Below are positions 52,814 to 64,000 of a stretch of 64,000 bases of DNA, piece after piece. Source of the DNA: Hyaloperonospora brassicae (Eukaryota > Oomycota > Peronosporomycetes > Peronosporales > Peronosporaceae); contig CANTFL010000810.1 in NCBI GenBank assembly GCA_947650285.1, positions 124,001 through 188,000 on the forward strand, in the 5' to 3' direction. Made by a program: the position numbers and the translations under genes. The first letter of the stretch is position 1, and each line of letters opens with the position of its first letter. The notes below the pieces were generated by a model. It had not been told where the DNA came from and did not search any database. It was given only the letters and a program-made list of their open reading frames with translations.

Positions 52814-53548
52814 CTAGAGATACCGTAGCTGCGGGCGAGGTGGCGGTGGCGCTGGTGGGTTCTTGCTCGCTGCATTGCCCTCTGCAAACGTCAGTTGCAG
52901 CGTAAACGTCTTGCCGACCTTGTCCCAATTGCTAAAGAGCTTGCCCTCGCTCTTGTCGACGTCGTGGTTGGGGATCTTGAACGCCACCGTCTCATACGGC
53001 TCACATGCAAACAGCAAATACTGCCATCGCTTGTCCGGCGCCTCGACCTTTTGCTCAAAAGCCGACATGAACCGGTGGCGAGGCTGCATCTTGTCGACAA
53101 TCTCCGGGTACGCGACCTGAAACAACAGGATCCGCGCCCCTGTGTCCGGGTCCCGCTGTTTCGTGACCTTGTAGCCTGGCAGTCCAATCTTTAACGCGCG
53201 AGGTCGCGCCGCAGCGGCTGCAGCGGCGGCCCTGGCAGCCTGGAGGTTCGCCGCAGCAGTGGAGTGGGCCGCTTCGGCGGCTTCTTTTGCTGCGCGTCGG
53301 GCCAAGTTCGTCTGATGGCGTTTGCCCTGTGTGTGGGCCAAGTAATTGCCCTCGTTGTTGTGCAGCGTGAGGCACAACTTGCACTCGTACGAGCCCAAGT
53401 GGTTCTTCATAAAGTACGGGTCTTTCGTCAGGTCGACAGTTTCGAGCGCGAGCTTCCGCAGGCGCTCGCGACGGTCGACATTGCTCTGGGACTCGGACGC
53501 GACGCCCCCTGCGCCGGGCTTGGAGCCCACGCGGTTCTGGAAGTCCAT
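52814..53548 (-). CDS. SF3A2: Splicing factor 3A subunit 2
   Basis: 244 residues, intronless. The N-terminus (MDFQNRVGSKPGAGGVAS, RRERLRKLALETVDL) and the matrin-type C2H2 zinc finger (YECKLCLTLHNNEGNYLAHT, then GKRHQTN) are diagnostic of SF3A2/Prp11. A second conserved region (GLPGYKVTKQRD, then LLFQVAYPEI and PRHRFMSAFEQ) follows. SF3A2 is part of the U2 snRNP and is needed for stable U2 binding at the branch site, in the nucleus. The length fits the conserved core; the long Pro-rich repeat tail of animal proteins is reduced to a short Pro-rich end. Start codon at 53,548. Confidence 0.95.
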   Translation of the reverse strand: MDFQNRVGSKPGAGGVASESQSNVDRRERLRKLALETVDLTKDPYFMKNHLGSYECKLCLTLHNNEGNYLAHTQGKRHQTNLARRAAKEAAEAAHSTAAANLQAARAAAAAAAARPRALKIGLPGYKVTKQRDPDTGARILLFQVAYPEIVDKMQPRHRFMSAFEQKVEAPDKRWQYLLFACEPYETVAFKIPNHDVDKSEGKLFSNWDKVGKTFTLQLTFAEGNAASKNPPAPPPPRPQLRYL

Positions 53549-54239
53549 GGCGCGGGGCGAGCGACTGCCTTAGACGAGCGATACTGAATTAGGGTACTCG
53601 GTGGGGCAAAGATGGAGTGCATTATTCGACGGTATTCGTTATGGAGAATTAAATACGGTTTTGGGGGATTTGTTTTTTCAGAGCGAGCGCAGATAAAAAA
53701 GGTCGACAGACGTTTGTGGAGCGGAGGTCGATGGACCCATTTTTGGAGGCAAAGGGAGTCGCAGTCGATGGGATTGGGCTCAGAGCTCAAACTGCATCGA
53801 CAGACGGACCTTTTCTTGTTTGTGTGTGTGTGTGTGCGGCAATGATCGGACTGTTTGGTATCAGCCGTGCGTTTGTGGACACAGAGGTGCACAATGACTG
53901 TCGTGTTTAGTGCTTCGTGGGAACATGCTGCAAGACTTGGCACGTGTTGTGTTTCGACTGGTGCTATGGTGAGGAGCTCTCGAATTGGTAGTGGTTGGGG
54001 TGCGTTAGTTGCTACTTTGAGGAGGAGTAAGAGTCAACTCAAGTGCCAAGCGAGACGAGCACAACGTCAGCTCTTTCGATTGGCACTTGACCTGACTCTC
54101 ACTATTGATTGCAAGCACACGACGCACACGTACTCGCCGCCAGTGGCATTGTTTGCTGCATCGACCTTCGAGTCTCACAGCTGGTCGTAAACGCAAAGCA
54201 CTTTGCTTCTCGCGTCGTGTCGGCTGACACCGACGACGA
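53549..54239. other. Intergenic region upstream of SF3A2
   Basis: Contains a (GT)n run near 53,818-53,838 and two roughly inverted matching segments (about 54,022-54,056 and 54,068-54,104, CAACTCAAGTGCCAA versus TTGGCACTTGACC). No gene accepted. Confidence 0.4.
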
Positions 54240-54244
54240 CGTTG

Positions 54245-54665
54245 TCATCGCGAACATACTGAGAAGTAGCTGTCGTCGGTGAGGGCGTTGAGCGTCAGTT
54301 TCGGGCCAGTGCTTTCACACTGGATATCCATTTGCTGTTCTGATACAGTCAGTCGCATGGCTGCCGCATGGATCTGTGGTTGGTGCACTGCATTTACGAT
54401 TGTATCCTTGAAGGGCATCGGTTCAGAACGTGGCACTGCCAAGCAGTTCAAGCGGTGTGCACACGACAATGAACGATGGTGGGTCATTCATTCCATCAGC
54501 ACTCAGGTGTTGATGGACAATGCACATATCCGGCACAGCGCTGTGTGAGTACCACACTGCCACGCACTCGCATCCGTTTATGCTGACAATGCGACCAGCG
54601 CAGTGAGAGTCGCGCAATCGAATGCCGTCACGTACGTACGTATCCTGTGAGCGCATTCCAGACAC
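54245..54665 (-). pseudogene. Unrecognised minus-strand gene or exon with a frame break
   Basis: Two protein-like frames abut: 54,665-54,423 (CVAVWYSHSAVPDMC, then NDPPSFIVVCTPLELLGSA) and 54,487-54,245 (VPRSEPMPFKDTIVNAV, ending SYFSVCSR). They would form one peptide of about 135 residues if one base were gained or lost near 54,430-54,445. A possible acceptor (CGCTCACAG) precedes it at about 54,650. I do not recognise the protein. It may be a small gene with a sequencing error, or a pseudogene. Confidence 0.35.
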
Positions 54666-55869
54666 ACCCGACCATAGTGCATACTACACCCAAAGTCGAA
54701 TCATTTACTCGATCTTGCGGCCAAGAAAAAAGCGTTCTTTTGCTACGCTGTCTACCGCAGTGCTTTGATAGTCGACTTATTTACTCGGCGCGACAAGCGC
54801 TTTCTGTGCAGCGATCCGTGCGTGGGTCTCGTTTCGTCGTTTTATTCCTAACTCGAGGTCTCGTCGGATGTGCTGCTACAACGCCGTTTCGTTTTGTAAA
54901 ACCGTTCTATCGATAAATCCAGCTCCGCGATGCGTTTAAAAACGCACGACGAGTAAAAGCCGACCCCGTTCCCCTCTGTCGTCCGTATCCTCCTCCTCCT
55001 CACTCTAACATGAGATGGGCACGTCCACAGGATCCAACCTACGCTACAGCCTCACGCAGCAGCTGCTGAAACGCCGTCGCTCGGCACGCGTTCCCATTCG
55101 CTACAACCCACGCGATCCTCGTTTCTCATTCGCTGAAACCAGGCGCCGGCCAGGACCGCCCGTTAACCTCTCCAACCGCATAAGTATGCAAAGGGAGGAG
55201 AAACTTTCACCGCGCGCCGAGAGAACGTGAAAGTCCGCGCGTCGTTTGTGTTTGCGCAAAGGCCGCCCAAAAGTGTCTGCTGCACTAGCCGGTACGTGTA
55301 CGTCGTCCGCCTCGCTCGGTGTGCATCCGCAACGCCTCGTCGTCCTCTGTCGAACCGCGTGTCGCGCGCGGTCGGACGCGCTCTACGGGCCACGCACCAC
55401 TTTGATCCACGTAAACGCGCGATTGCCACTGGTTCCCGAGCTCCGATCGCGCTGCAACGCGCGGCATTCGAACGAGCGACGTCTCGTCGATCGAGTGCGC
55501 ACTTTGTCGCTCGAGAAAAGACGCGTTTTTGCGCAGTTGGCACGCGATTTGTGGCTCGCGTTTGGCCCAAGTTGTCGTTCAACGCGGTCGACGGGAGAAT
55601 GCGACTGCGCGTTGTGTGAGAGCTGAGCTGACGTCGGCCATGTGGCTGTGTGTGTGTGTGTCGTTGTGTCGTTGTGTCGTTGTTGCAGATGCAGTAGCGC
55701 CGCGACTGGGGAAGAAGCACACAATATGTACGTCTGTCGATACATTGAGAGAGAGAGAGAGTGCCGATGGATTGGACCGAGCGTACTGGAGTCGGCAGGT
55801 AGTGTACCGGTTTGGTACCGGTATCTGATCGGTGTGCGCTCTCTGTCTGCTGCAGTGAAACAGCCCGTC
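54666..55869. other. Upstream region of the HSA/SNF2/SANT gene
   Basis: GC-rich with several overlapping open frames (for example 55,015-55,230) and a GTCGTTGT microsatellite at 55,650-55,687. No domain seen; probably the promoter and leader of the downstream gene. Confidence 0.4.
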
Positions 55870-58800
55870 ATGACGGGAACCAGGAGCACCCGAGACACCC
55901 GCAGCGTGGTCCTTCTCCAGGCGATTCGCGCGAAACTCGTCGAATACCACGAAGCGCTCGTGCGGTGAGTCGGGTGTGGGGACCCGGTGCGGCAAGCAGC
56001 CGACAGTCTGCGATGCTTACGAAGGGTGTTTGAATGCGTGTAGACAGCTGGTGGACGAGCGCGAGGCGGTGCGCGCAGCTGGCTTGGCGCAAGTACCTGA
56101 GCGTGTAAAGGACGTGAGAAAGCATGGCGTGACCGAGACGAAAGAGGAACCTGTACTTGCTGATGTACGAGCCACAAAAATGGTGACGCACAAGCACGTG
56201 GACACTGTCCAGGGCCTCGTTCCGACAGGCTGGTCTCCTGCTGCGAGCTGTGCAAGTATAGACATGCCGGCGCCGGTGATGAATGAGAAGACACGTGAAG
56301 ATACGGTCTTGAAAAAGCGACAGCTGGCAGAGGCACAAATGACCGAAGTGGTTTGGGTTGAGGTGGATCAAGCGTCTGTGAAAAAGGCAAAGTCGAGCGA
56401 AGAAAAGCACCAGCAGTTCAATGGGAAGTCGGACAGGCGAGAGGCTTGTTCAACGAGCGCAATCGTAGACAAGCGGAACGGTGCTGCTGTGAAACACCAG
56501 GAAGGTTTGACTCAAAGCGCTGTACATTGTGTTGCGCGGACATCGGCCCCTCCGAGCAAGTATGTCATGCAGAAGCGGCGGGAAGAGGAAGCTTTGGATA
56601 ACAGAGCTGGTCACGATCAACAACAGCCAGTTTCGCTAGCTTCACCGCCAGCCAGCAACGAGGATGCACGTCTAAAACGGTCGGTGTCAACGCCTCGAAG
56701 CGCTCTAGTGTCTGCAGACGTGAATATAAAGTTTGAGCAAACACTGCGCGAGTCTGTGCGTCTTCGCCAGGAAGTGAATAAACGCAGCCTATCCGTGACA
56801 CGAAAACGACAGTTGCCACAACTGTTAACACCAGCGCGTTGCAAGACTCACTGGGACTGCTTACTGGAGGAAATGAAATGGATGGCGACGGATTTTACGC
56901 AGGAGCGTAATTGGAAACGAGTGCTGCAGTATCGTATTGCAACTGATGTGATAGTTGCGCGAAATCTAGGAAGCGTGCGTCAGGAACTAGCCAATCGTCA
57001 GACGGCGCGTAGCGTCGCTCTACAGATCTCGGCATTCTGGCGCACGATGGAACGCATTGCTGCAAGGTCAAGAGTGCGACTTGAAGCTGCAGGTGATCGC
57101 TCAACTCGTGCCAATTTTTATGACACTGGTGGTGGTGGGCATGCTGCACAGTACGGCGACCACAGTAGACGTGACAGCCTTGAAGACGTTGTGATGGTTA
57201 ATGCGGGTGAGGGCACTTTACCACTAAAATATCATACCATTGATATTGCACCTAGCAGCAAGATTGACGCGAAGAGTGATGGAAAAGAAGCGGGGATGAA
57301 AGCAGACACAGTGCTAGCAACTACCAAAGCACACGTCAATTATATCGTGAGTGCAGGCAAGCGAGCGCGCAGTGCCATGACCTCTTTGTCGACCGGATGT
57401 TCGAATGCGGATCGGTCTACCGCCCGGTCTCTACGTGAGGCGGCCTTTCGGGATTTGCAAGCGCGGTGTACCGCGTCGCCGGCGAAAGGAGGGCCCACCA
57501 TTATTTTAGCCGCTTTTCAACTTCTGGCGTTAAGGTGGATGTTGGACTTGTACTCGAGTGGCCTCAACATATTTCTGAATGATCAACTTGGCATGGGCAA
57601 GGCAGCCACGATCGTCGCTTTCTTTAGCTTGATTGAGATCGTGTCGTCTCATAAGTATGAGCAGCAGAATGAAAGCGGCTCAGTACGTTCACGTACTCCA
57701 GGACGCGCACGGGCTAAAAAGGCCAAAGGTCCACATCTGATAGTCGTGTCAGACGAAGAGCTCCATAAGTGGCGGCATTATCTTCGAATATGGCACCCAG
57801 ACCGGCGTGTTCAGCTTTACGATGGCGCTGATCAAACGTTACATTACAGGAAAAGGCTGCAAAGGGAGTGGGAAACCAAGCTTCGAGTTCAAGCTCACAC
57901 AGGTGAAGACGATTTTCTTGTAGCCCTACTTAACGACGACGATGGCGAAGAGTTGGACGACGACGAATGTGCTGAACCTGTTTACTGTGTGCTGTGCCCC
58001 GTAAATGCATTCAATGAAGACCGACAAGCTTTTGTGGCGTTTCCGTATTGGCAGATGGTCGTTGTAGAGAACGAGCATGGTGGTAGTTTCGATGACCCAG
58101 TGTGTGTATCTGCGCTGCAACAGCTTCGACAGCAGCAGCGTCGAGTCTTGTGTAACGGTCAGTCAATTGAAAACTGGAGAAGCCTTGCACTGCGACTGCA
58201 GTACGCAGAATTTCTGGTGCGGGAAGCTCCCGCTTTTGGTGACAGCAACGTGCGCAAAAGCCGCCAGCATCGAATAGAAAGTTGGCCTGAGCAGGACATT
58301 CAAGTGGAGAGGTCATCTGTGGCAGCGGTGATGAAGGCATACAGCAAATCGGCAAGTGTCCGTGGAGCTTTGTTGAAGGCGTCTTCCCAGACGAACGATA
58401 CTGCGCGGCATGTGAATGCGTTACTGCTGGCAATGTCGTGCCTCAGTCTGCGTCGTGTTCGCAGCGAAGTCGAGCCCGAGTTACGCAAAATTGAAGAGAT
58501 CAGTTTGAGTTGCCAACTCAGTCAGTCGCAAAGCACACAATACCGAGGTGAGCTGGCTAGGTTCATGGCGACACTAGACGCTGCCGGTGGCCGCGAACAG
58601 CGGCTGAGAGTCTGGCTGCAACTTTTACTGCGCTTACGTCGGATCTGTAATTGCGTTGATCTTGTGAACGATACGGACAAGCTGGGACACGCTGATTTGC
58701 GGCTGCTGGCTGATTGTTCTGCGAAATTGAAGACATTGGAACCGTTGCTACGTCGACTGACGCTTCAAGAAGGCAAGAAGGTGGTGATATATTGCCAGTT

Positions 58801-61800
58801 TCATGGTATGTTTCCCGTCTTAGAGCTTCTACTTTCTTTGCTCAATATCGGTTGCGTGCGCATTACTGGCTCGCTAGCCATGCAGCGTCGTGCGCTTTAC
58901 CATTTCGCTAATCGCCGTGTAGTTCGCGTGGCGCTCGCGTCCACTCGTCTGTCCACTTCGAACGGCATTCTGGCAGCTTCAGTGTATGGCAGCGAAGCGA
59001 TCGTAGTCGTTGATGGCGACTGGAATGCCACATGTGATGCAAAACTTCGGGCAAGTTGGGCTAAAATAGCTGCTTGTGGTGCTGAAACTCTTCCAGTCTA
59101 CCGACTACACTGTGAAAATACTGTCGAGACATCATTACTAAGCGTGGGGGCTTTTCTCACGGAGAAAGTGTTTAGTAAGATGAGTCCACTAGAGCTACTT
59201 GCTGTGCCGTCTGATATGGCGTCGATGATTGAAAAACCCAGTTGGTGGTCGTTGACGAGTAGCAGCACGAATGGGTTGACGGCTACTGGGGCGATAGTTG
59301 ACCTAGCCAGTGTGGCTCAAGAGGTGGAAATAAACGAAAAGTATTGCGGGGGTCCTAGCGAGCTAGAAGTACCTCTCGTGGTACACAACGTGGACCTGCA
59401 TGCAGAGGAACACCTTTTGTTGGCCAATACGGACGAGCTGAATCCAGTCGAATGGTACGCCGTCGACTACGTCCACAGCATCACCGATAAAAATCCTCAA
59501 CGAGGTGACGAGAGGAGAGCCGAGCGAGTCGCTGAAAGAATTGAAGAAGAGAGCGGTCCTTCTTGGGATACAGGAGACAAGCTCTCACAATTGGGCGAGC
59601 GCTCATTTGAGACTCTGGCTGTCTTTGAAGCAAACAGGCAGTGGCGAGAAGGCGATGCTGTTGCGCAGCTTTTTCACAGCGTCAAATCCCTTAGCGGTAC
59701 AGTGGGTAACAGCGCGCTTGAAGATCTGTTTATGCAGATGCGTATGCAAGGCATGGAAACGTGTTTTGACGTCTACATGCCTCCACAAGTACCTCGCTTG
59801 GGTCTTGCAAGATTACAGCCGGGGGCATTTGCCACGGGCATCGACACCCGGATGACGTTCCGGGTTTCATATCTTGTGCCGGCTCCTGTCCCACCAGTCC
59901 CTCACGTTGGAAAGTCGAAGTTTGATCACATTGTCGGCCAGCACGGAGACGTGTCCAGATTTAACAAGCTCAGCAAGAAACAGCGGGTCAGCATCGCTGT
60001 TGTCGCGGGAGCCCGAGCAGGTGTGCTTGGATCAGTACCTGGTTCGAACTTGACGGACTTGCCAAGTAACTCTGCCGGTGTCAAACGCAAGCTTGAATCG
60101 CAGTTAGGCGGGATGAAGTCGGGGCTTCAGAAGGAGCGACGTGTGGACCTCGAGGGAATTCCTGTCTCCGACGTATCTGAATTTCCTGATGATGATTTTT
60201 GGGGGGACACAAATCTGGATGCTCTCGATTCGGCCGAGTGGGATGATCCTGCTCTTTTTAGCGGCATTTTGGGTACTGGTGTGGGCGCTCTTGAAACGAC
60301 GGTATCCTCTATAGCCTCTTCGTCTGGTACATCATCCAGTGGAGCAGGTGCGTCTTCGGCATCGACGGCGAGCGGTATGGTCGGTGGTGGTATCGGAGCG
60401 CATGTTGATTCAGGTTTTAAGACAGGCTCTCAGAAAAGCTCGAAAAAGCTGAAAGTGGGAACAGGCCGAGCCCGGAAAAGCAGTATGTCTTTTCCCGAGT
60501 CTGGGCGTGACGTTTGGAGCGTGCAAGATGACATCATCCTGAAGAAACTGTTTGAACTTTACGGTGCCAACTGGACTCTCATCGCGCAGGTCTTCAATTC
60601 GACTACTGCGGTTTCTTGTTTCGTCTGCAATAAGCGCTCACCTCGACAATGTTATGATCGTTACGGCAAGATAATTTCATGCGGTTTCGCTGCGGTTGCA
60701 AGCGGGGCTTCAGCCGGTGCAACAGCCGCTATAACGAACGAAGACAAGCCCAATGTTTCATTTAAAGTCCACCGTGGTGCAAGTCTTGCGGCCGCAGGGC
60801 TGGACACGCGCATCGGATTGGCACATAACGAATTGCTTGCAAAGTTTCCACGACGTTATTCTCTTCCTGGTTTACCGCCACCTTCTATTGCGGGTGCACC
60901 GAGCCAGAAGGGATTGACGCTGGCCTACAGACAAAGACAAGTTGCCGCTGATGGTGATGTCGGCAAAAAGGCAATCTATACGTCTGCTGGAGGACTGGAG
61001 GACTTGAGGTCTATAAAAGCCTCATTTGACGCTATTATTCAGTGCGTGAAGCGCAAGACGTCGCCACCGCCGATTCCGATTCCTGCCGAAACTACTTCCG
61101 CGACATCTGCATCGACCGCGGCGCCGCCTGCTTTGGGCTCAGCGGATTTGGGCACAAAAGCGTCACTCACGGCTGCGTCGTTTTCGTCTTCGCAGGCCTT
61201 GACTCCAGCTTCGGCCCCATCTACTCCTGCTAAAGTCAGCGCGAAGGCGTTAAAAAAGGCTTCTGTGTCACCAGTAGCAGCCATAAAGTCGAATCCTGTG
61301 GCGATGCCGCCGCCGCACAAATCGCACACAGACATGATTTCGCTTCTTCCAGGAACTCTGCTAGATCCAGACGAAGTGATTAAACGCAGTAAAGAGGCTG
61401 CAGTTGTGGCTATACAGGCGGCGGCGGTCGTGGCTTCTGCTGGACGTGACGGGTCCCCACTTTCAGCCAGCGGTGACGTAATGCTGGGTGCTGGCTCGGT
61501 ATTTGGAGTAACCGTGAGTACATCAATGCCTCGCCGCCTGCACGCTGCAAGCCTTACAAGCGAAGCGAATGCTGTTAGTGTGATGTCCACCTCAACAATG
61601 CCATCTACGGGCGCGGCGGCTGCAGGAGCTACCGCTACCACAGCTCCGGCAGGCACACAGGCGCAAACAATAAATGCAGCGACGACAGCAGCGTGGGGCG
61701 GATTGGTCCATGGCGTGGGTGCGAATGAAGCGAATGCTAGTATGGCTGTGGATATCGCAACTACATCCAGTGGCAGTGACGCACAGCGTACTGCACCGAT

Positions 61801-62182
61801 GCCCGTGACCACATCGACGTTATTGCATGTGCTAGACCGCATGCCCGAGGTAAAGAACAAGATTCAATTAATCCTGAACCGCACTGACTGTTCCGAGTCG
61901 CAGAAGGTGGCGATGATTGCTCGATTGTTGAGCAACACGAACGCCATCAACACCACTAATGCGCTTGGTGCGCCCGCCACAATGCCTCTGGCCGATGTGT
62001 CGTCTGCGAGCGGCACTGCGATGTTGTCGGCGCTGACTGCTGGCTTCAGCTCGCCCAATATCCCCATCGATACGGAGACGCCGATCCCCATGCCAGCGCA
62101 ACTAGGCCCGACAGCGGCGAACTTGGACACGTCGTCCATCCTACCTCGGCAAGGACGAATTCAGCAGCCGCCCGCCAAGTGA
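55870..62182 (+). CDS. EP400/Eaf1-like chromatin protein: HSA, degenerate SNF2, SANT
   Basis: Exons 55,870-55,964 and 56,044-62,182 (intron 79 nt, GTGAGT...TGTAG) give 2,077 residues. The HSA domain (about 296-372; HWDCLLEEMKWMATDFTQER) binds actin-related proteins. A SNF2-type N-lobe starts at about 520 (FQLLALRWMLDLYSSGLN), but Walker A reads GMGKA instead of GxGKT and the DExH box reads ENEH. In the C-lobe (about 940-1,074) the arginine-finger segment QxxxRxxRxGQ is lost. A SANT/Myb domain is at about 1,521-1,577 (WSVQDDIILKKLFELYGANW), followed by a long Ala/Ser/Thr-rich tail. HSA plus SANT places it with the NuA4/TIP60 scaffold Eaf1/EP400; the dead ATPase suggests a scaffold only. Nuclear. 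Confidence 0.8.
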
Positions 62183-63213
62183 TCAGGTCACGATTCACTT
62201 GTACATGCGTCGTGAATCGATATATGTACGCAGCCATACCGATCTAGTTATGTCCACGCGCAGGGACATCCATCATCAGATAGACAGCGAAGCAGGTAAT
62301 AGTATACGCCTCTTCGTTGAAAAGCGCGCAAGACGGGGTGCGTGGTCTGACCTACTTTTACTGCCCAACTGCTTCCTGGTCCTCTCAGTTCGGCCAGAGC
62401 ATCAATAAATCAAACTGTCGATCCTCTGCTGTCCCGAAAGCACGGCGCGTCCCATTGGATGCCAACAAGAAATGCGAACAAATGCTGCGTCGGCACGCAC
62501 ACGAGTTAATAGAGTTGATTCCAGACTATGACATCTCGCGGCTTACGATACTCTGGTCGGACTTCAGCTCAGGGAAGTCGTACCCGAACACGAGTTAATA
62601 GAGTTGATTCCAGACTATGACATCTCGCCTTACGATGCTCCGGTCGGACTTCAGCTCAGGGAAGTCGTACCCAAAACAAAGTGACTTGCAAAGGGAGCAG
62701 CTCAAGCTGCAACGAGCTGTATGCTTTATGCCGACCTGTAGACTTTGCGTTAGCATCACCGTCACGAGCGTATAGGTAACGGAGCGAGCCCCTTTACATG
62801 TCACTGACAGCAAAAATGGGTCAATGCGAATAGTATCTTAATTAATACGATGCTCCGATATTTACCTCGTTCAGTGAATATTGAACAAATAGGACTGTCG
62901 AAGGAAAAACTCGGCACTGCTCCACTCATTGGCTTTCTCATGTGCTTTTATAAGTCATTCTAACAACCAACTATACCACCAATAACTGCTAGACGAGCGC
63001 AGTGTGGAGGGAGGTGAGCAAGAAGCTACATTAGAAGTTTTAGTTTGCTACAGTTCAAATACGATGATCGGAAGAATCCTAATAACAAAGAAGGTGTCAA
63101 CGATAGATTTAATTCAGTGCTACTTTCCCTTCTACTCAGTGTTTCGTTGACAGAGCATAGCTTCCTCTACACGAACAGTGTACGTGAGGCTTCGAGGCAC
63201 CTAACAACATGTC
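62183..63213. other. 3' flank with a duplicated exon fragment
   Basis: 62,437-62,720 is homologous to the last exon (and preceding intron end) of the minus-strand gene at 37,681-38,353 (shared CEQM-RR-AHEL block), but frameshifted. I see no gene in the rest. Confidence 0.55.
62499..62676. repeat. 89-bp tandem duplication
   Basis: The segment starting ACACGAGTTAATAGAGTTGA at 62,499 recurs at 62,588 with a two-base deletion and a few substitutions. The homologous sequence at 37.7 kb has only one copy, so the duplication arose here. Confidence 0.9.
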
Positions 63214-63330
63214 TACTGTGTACTCAGTGTAACTACATGTCCACTGTAGTCAGTATAGCTATATGCACACTAGTCAGTGTAACTACATGCACAGTGTAGT
63301 CAGTATAACCATGTGCACACTGTGTAGTCA
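63214..63330. repeat. ~25-bp minisatellite, about five units
   Basis: Units resemble ACATGCACACTGTAGTCAGT plus ATAACT. It precedes the decayed family-A gag at the window end. Confidence 0.8.
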
Positions 63331-63389
63331 GAGCAAAAATCGTGTTATTAAGATAGCACAAGCATCGGTGCAACGTTATGCCTAGTGGC

Positions 63390-64000
63390 AATTCGTGGCC
63401 GGTCCAACAACCACGGACATTCCATCCGACATGGACGTGTTGAATGATGAAGATGATAGCTTCACGCCACGTGTAGAGGCTTTGTCCATTTGAGTATCAC
63501 CGCATGAGCTGCGGTCAAAAAAATGTTTGAGATTGACCGCAGGCAAACCTGCCGTCAACGCCATGTTGTTCGCTCGGAAAAGAGACATGCCCCTATCGTC
63601 AAGTTCATCATCAGCATGCACTTGACGCGTCACGGACCCAAGTAAACTTGCTTCACTAGCAAGGTTCTCAATAGTCCCGGCTGCTGAGGTAGAAGGGTGT
63701 TCAGTAGTCGGAACTGTTAAGACAGCATTAAGCTCATGCTACTATTACCGGGCCAATACACTTGCGTTGACCCGAAAGATTGACAATCGACATCTACAAC
63801 TACAAGGGAGTCGAGAAAGCCTCCCAGCTGAGATAGTATGTCGAGCTTGACAACACCACAAGGGCTTGTCGTATCAGCATCGAAGAGATGAAGGTCGCAT
63901 TCGCCCAGTTAAACTTGACTAGACGAGCCAAACCTTGGACCATAGTGCCCAATCTTAACGAACTACATGCGTATTGATCAATGGAGGTCTCAAGGCTCGG
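63390..64000 (+). pseudogene. Decayed family-A gag running off the window end
   Basis: Aligns with family-A leader and gag from 20,120 on: ATGGACGTGTTGAATGATGAAG at 63,431 corresponds to the gag start, TTCACGCCACG matches the conserved hairpin, and 63,781-63,960 matches the capsid region (CTACAACTACAAGGGAGTC, GCATTCGCCCAG). Stops and indels are frequent. The primer-site area lies near 63,385. The rest of the element lies outside the window. Confidence 0.65.

Noticed and set aside
61039..61860. 273-codon minus-strand frame opposite the chromatin-protein tail
   Set aside because: Mirror of an Ala/Ser/Thr-rich low-complexity coding region; GC-rich third positions keep it open.
1..64000. CRISPR arrays, bacterial operons, tRNA and rRNA genes
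   Set aside because: No spacer-repeat arrays, ribosome-binding sites or cloverleaf-type tRNA sequences were seen; the introns, LTR elements and gene types are eukaryotic.

Overview
The window looks like nuclear DNA of a plant-pathogenic oomycete (Peronosporales, i.e. Phytophthora or a downy mildew). Evidence: a secreted RXLR/WY-type effector gene, an LRR receptor-like kinase of the TKL type, a membrane-anchored pepsin-type aspartic protease, short GT-AG introns, and abundant Ty3/gypsy chromoviruses. I cannot name the species.

Layout. 1-17,030 is a retrotransposon graveyard: a decayed minus-strand family-A copy (1-1.77 kb) cut by a decayed plus-strand family-B copy (1.77-9.1 kb), followed by a minus-strand family-A copy (9.1-17.03 kb) that is well preserved at its 5' end and progressively eroded toward its 3' end. 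18.66-27.84 kb is an effector gene on the minus strand, split in two by a very young family-A element (19,713-27,691; matching 390-bp LTRs, 5-bp target duplication GGAGG). 29,350-36,925 is an equally young family-B element (matching 473-bp LTRs, duplication TGTTT). 37-42 kb holds traces of an unrecognised minus-strand multi-exon gene. 42-62.2 kb is a gene-dense host block: LRR receptor kinase (+), aspartic protease (+), RanBP2-zinc-finger/HECT ubiquitin ligase (+), an ILRUN-like UBA/NBR1-FW protein (-), spliceosomal SF3A2 (-), and a 2,077-residue HSA/SNF2/SANT chromatin protein with a degenerate ATPase (+). 62.2-64 kb returns to repeats and a decayed family-A gag.

Most unusual points. (1) Family A is built from back-to-back perfect inverted repeats along its LTRs and all its coding regions, far above chance, with one clear compensatory change between copies. 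(2) Both gypsy families carry an extra antisense gene that starts just inside the 3' LTR and runs into pol; on each strand the folded domain lies opposite a disordered linker of the other strand. (3) Both families have a hairpin at the gag stop with the geometry of a -1 frameshift signal. (4) The young family-A insertion interrupts the effector between its signal peptide and its WY region. (5) The chromatin protein has lost the key SNF2 ATPase residues.

How the genes relate. The host genes are ordinary single-copy functions and show no operon-like logic. The transposons account for more than half of the window and explain the effector disruption. All motif calls are by eye, without database searches.
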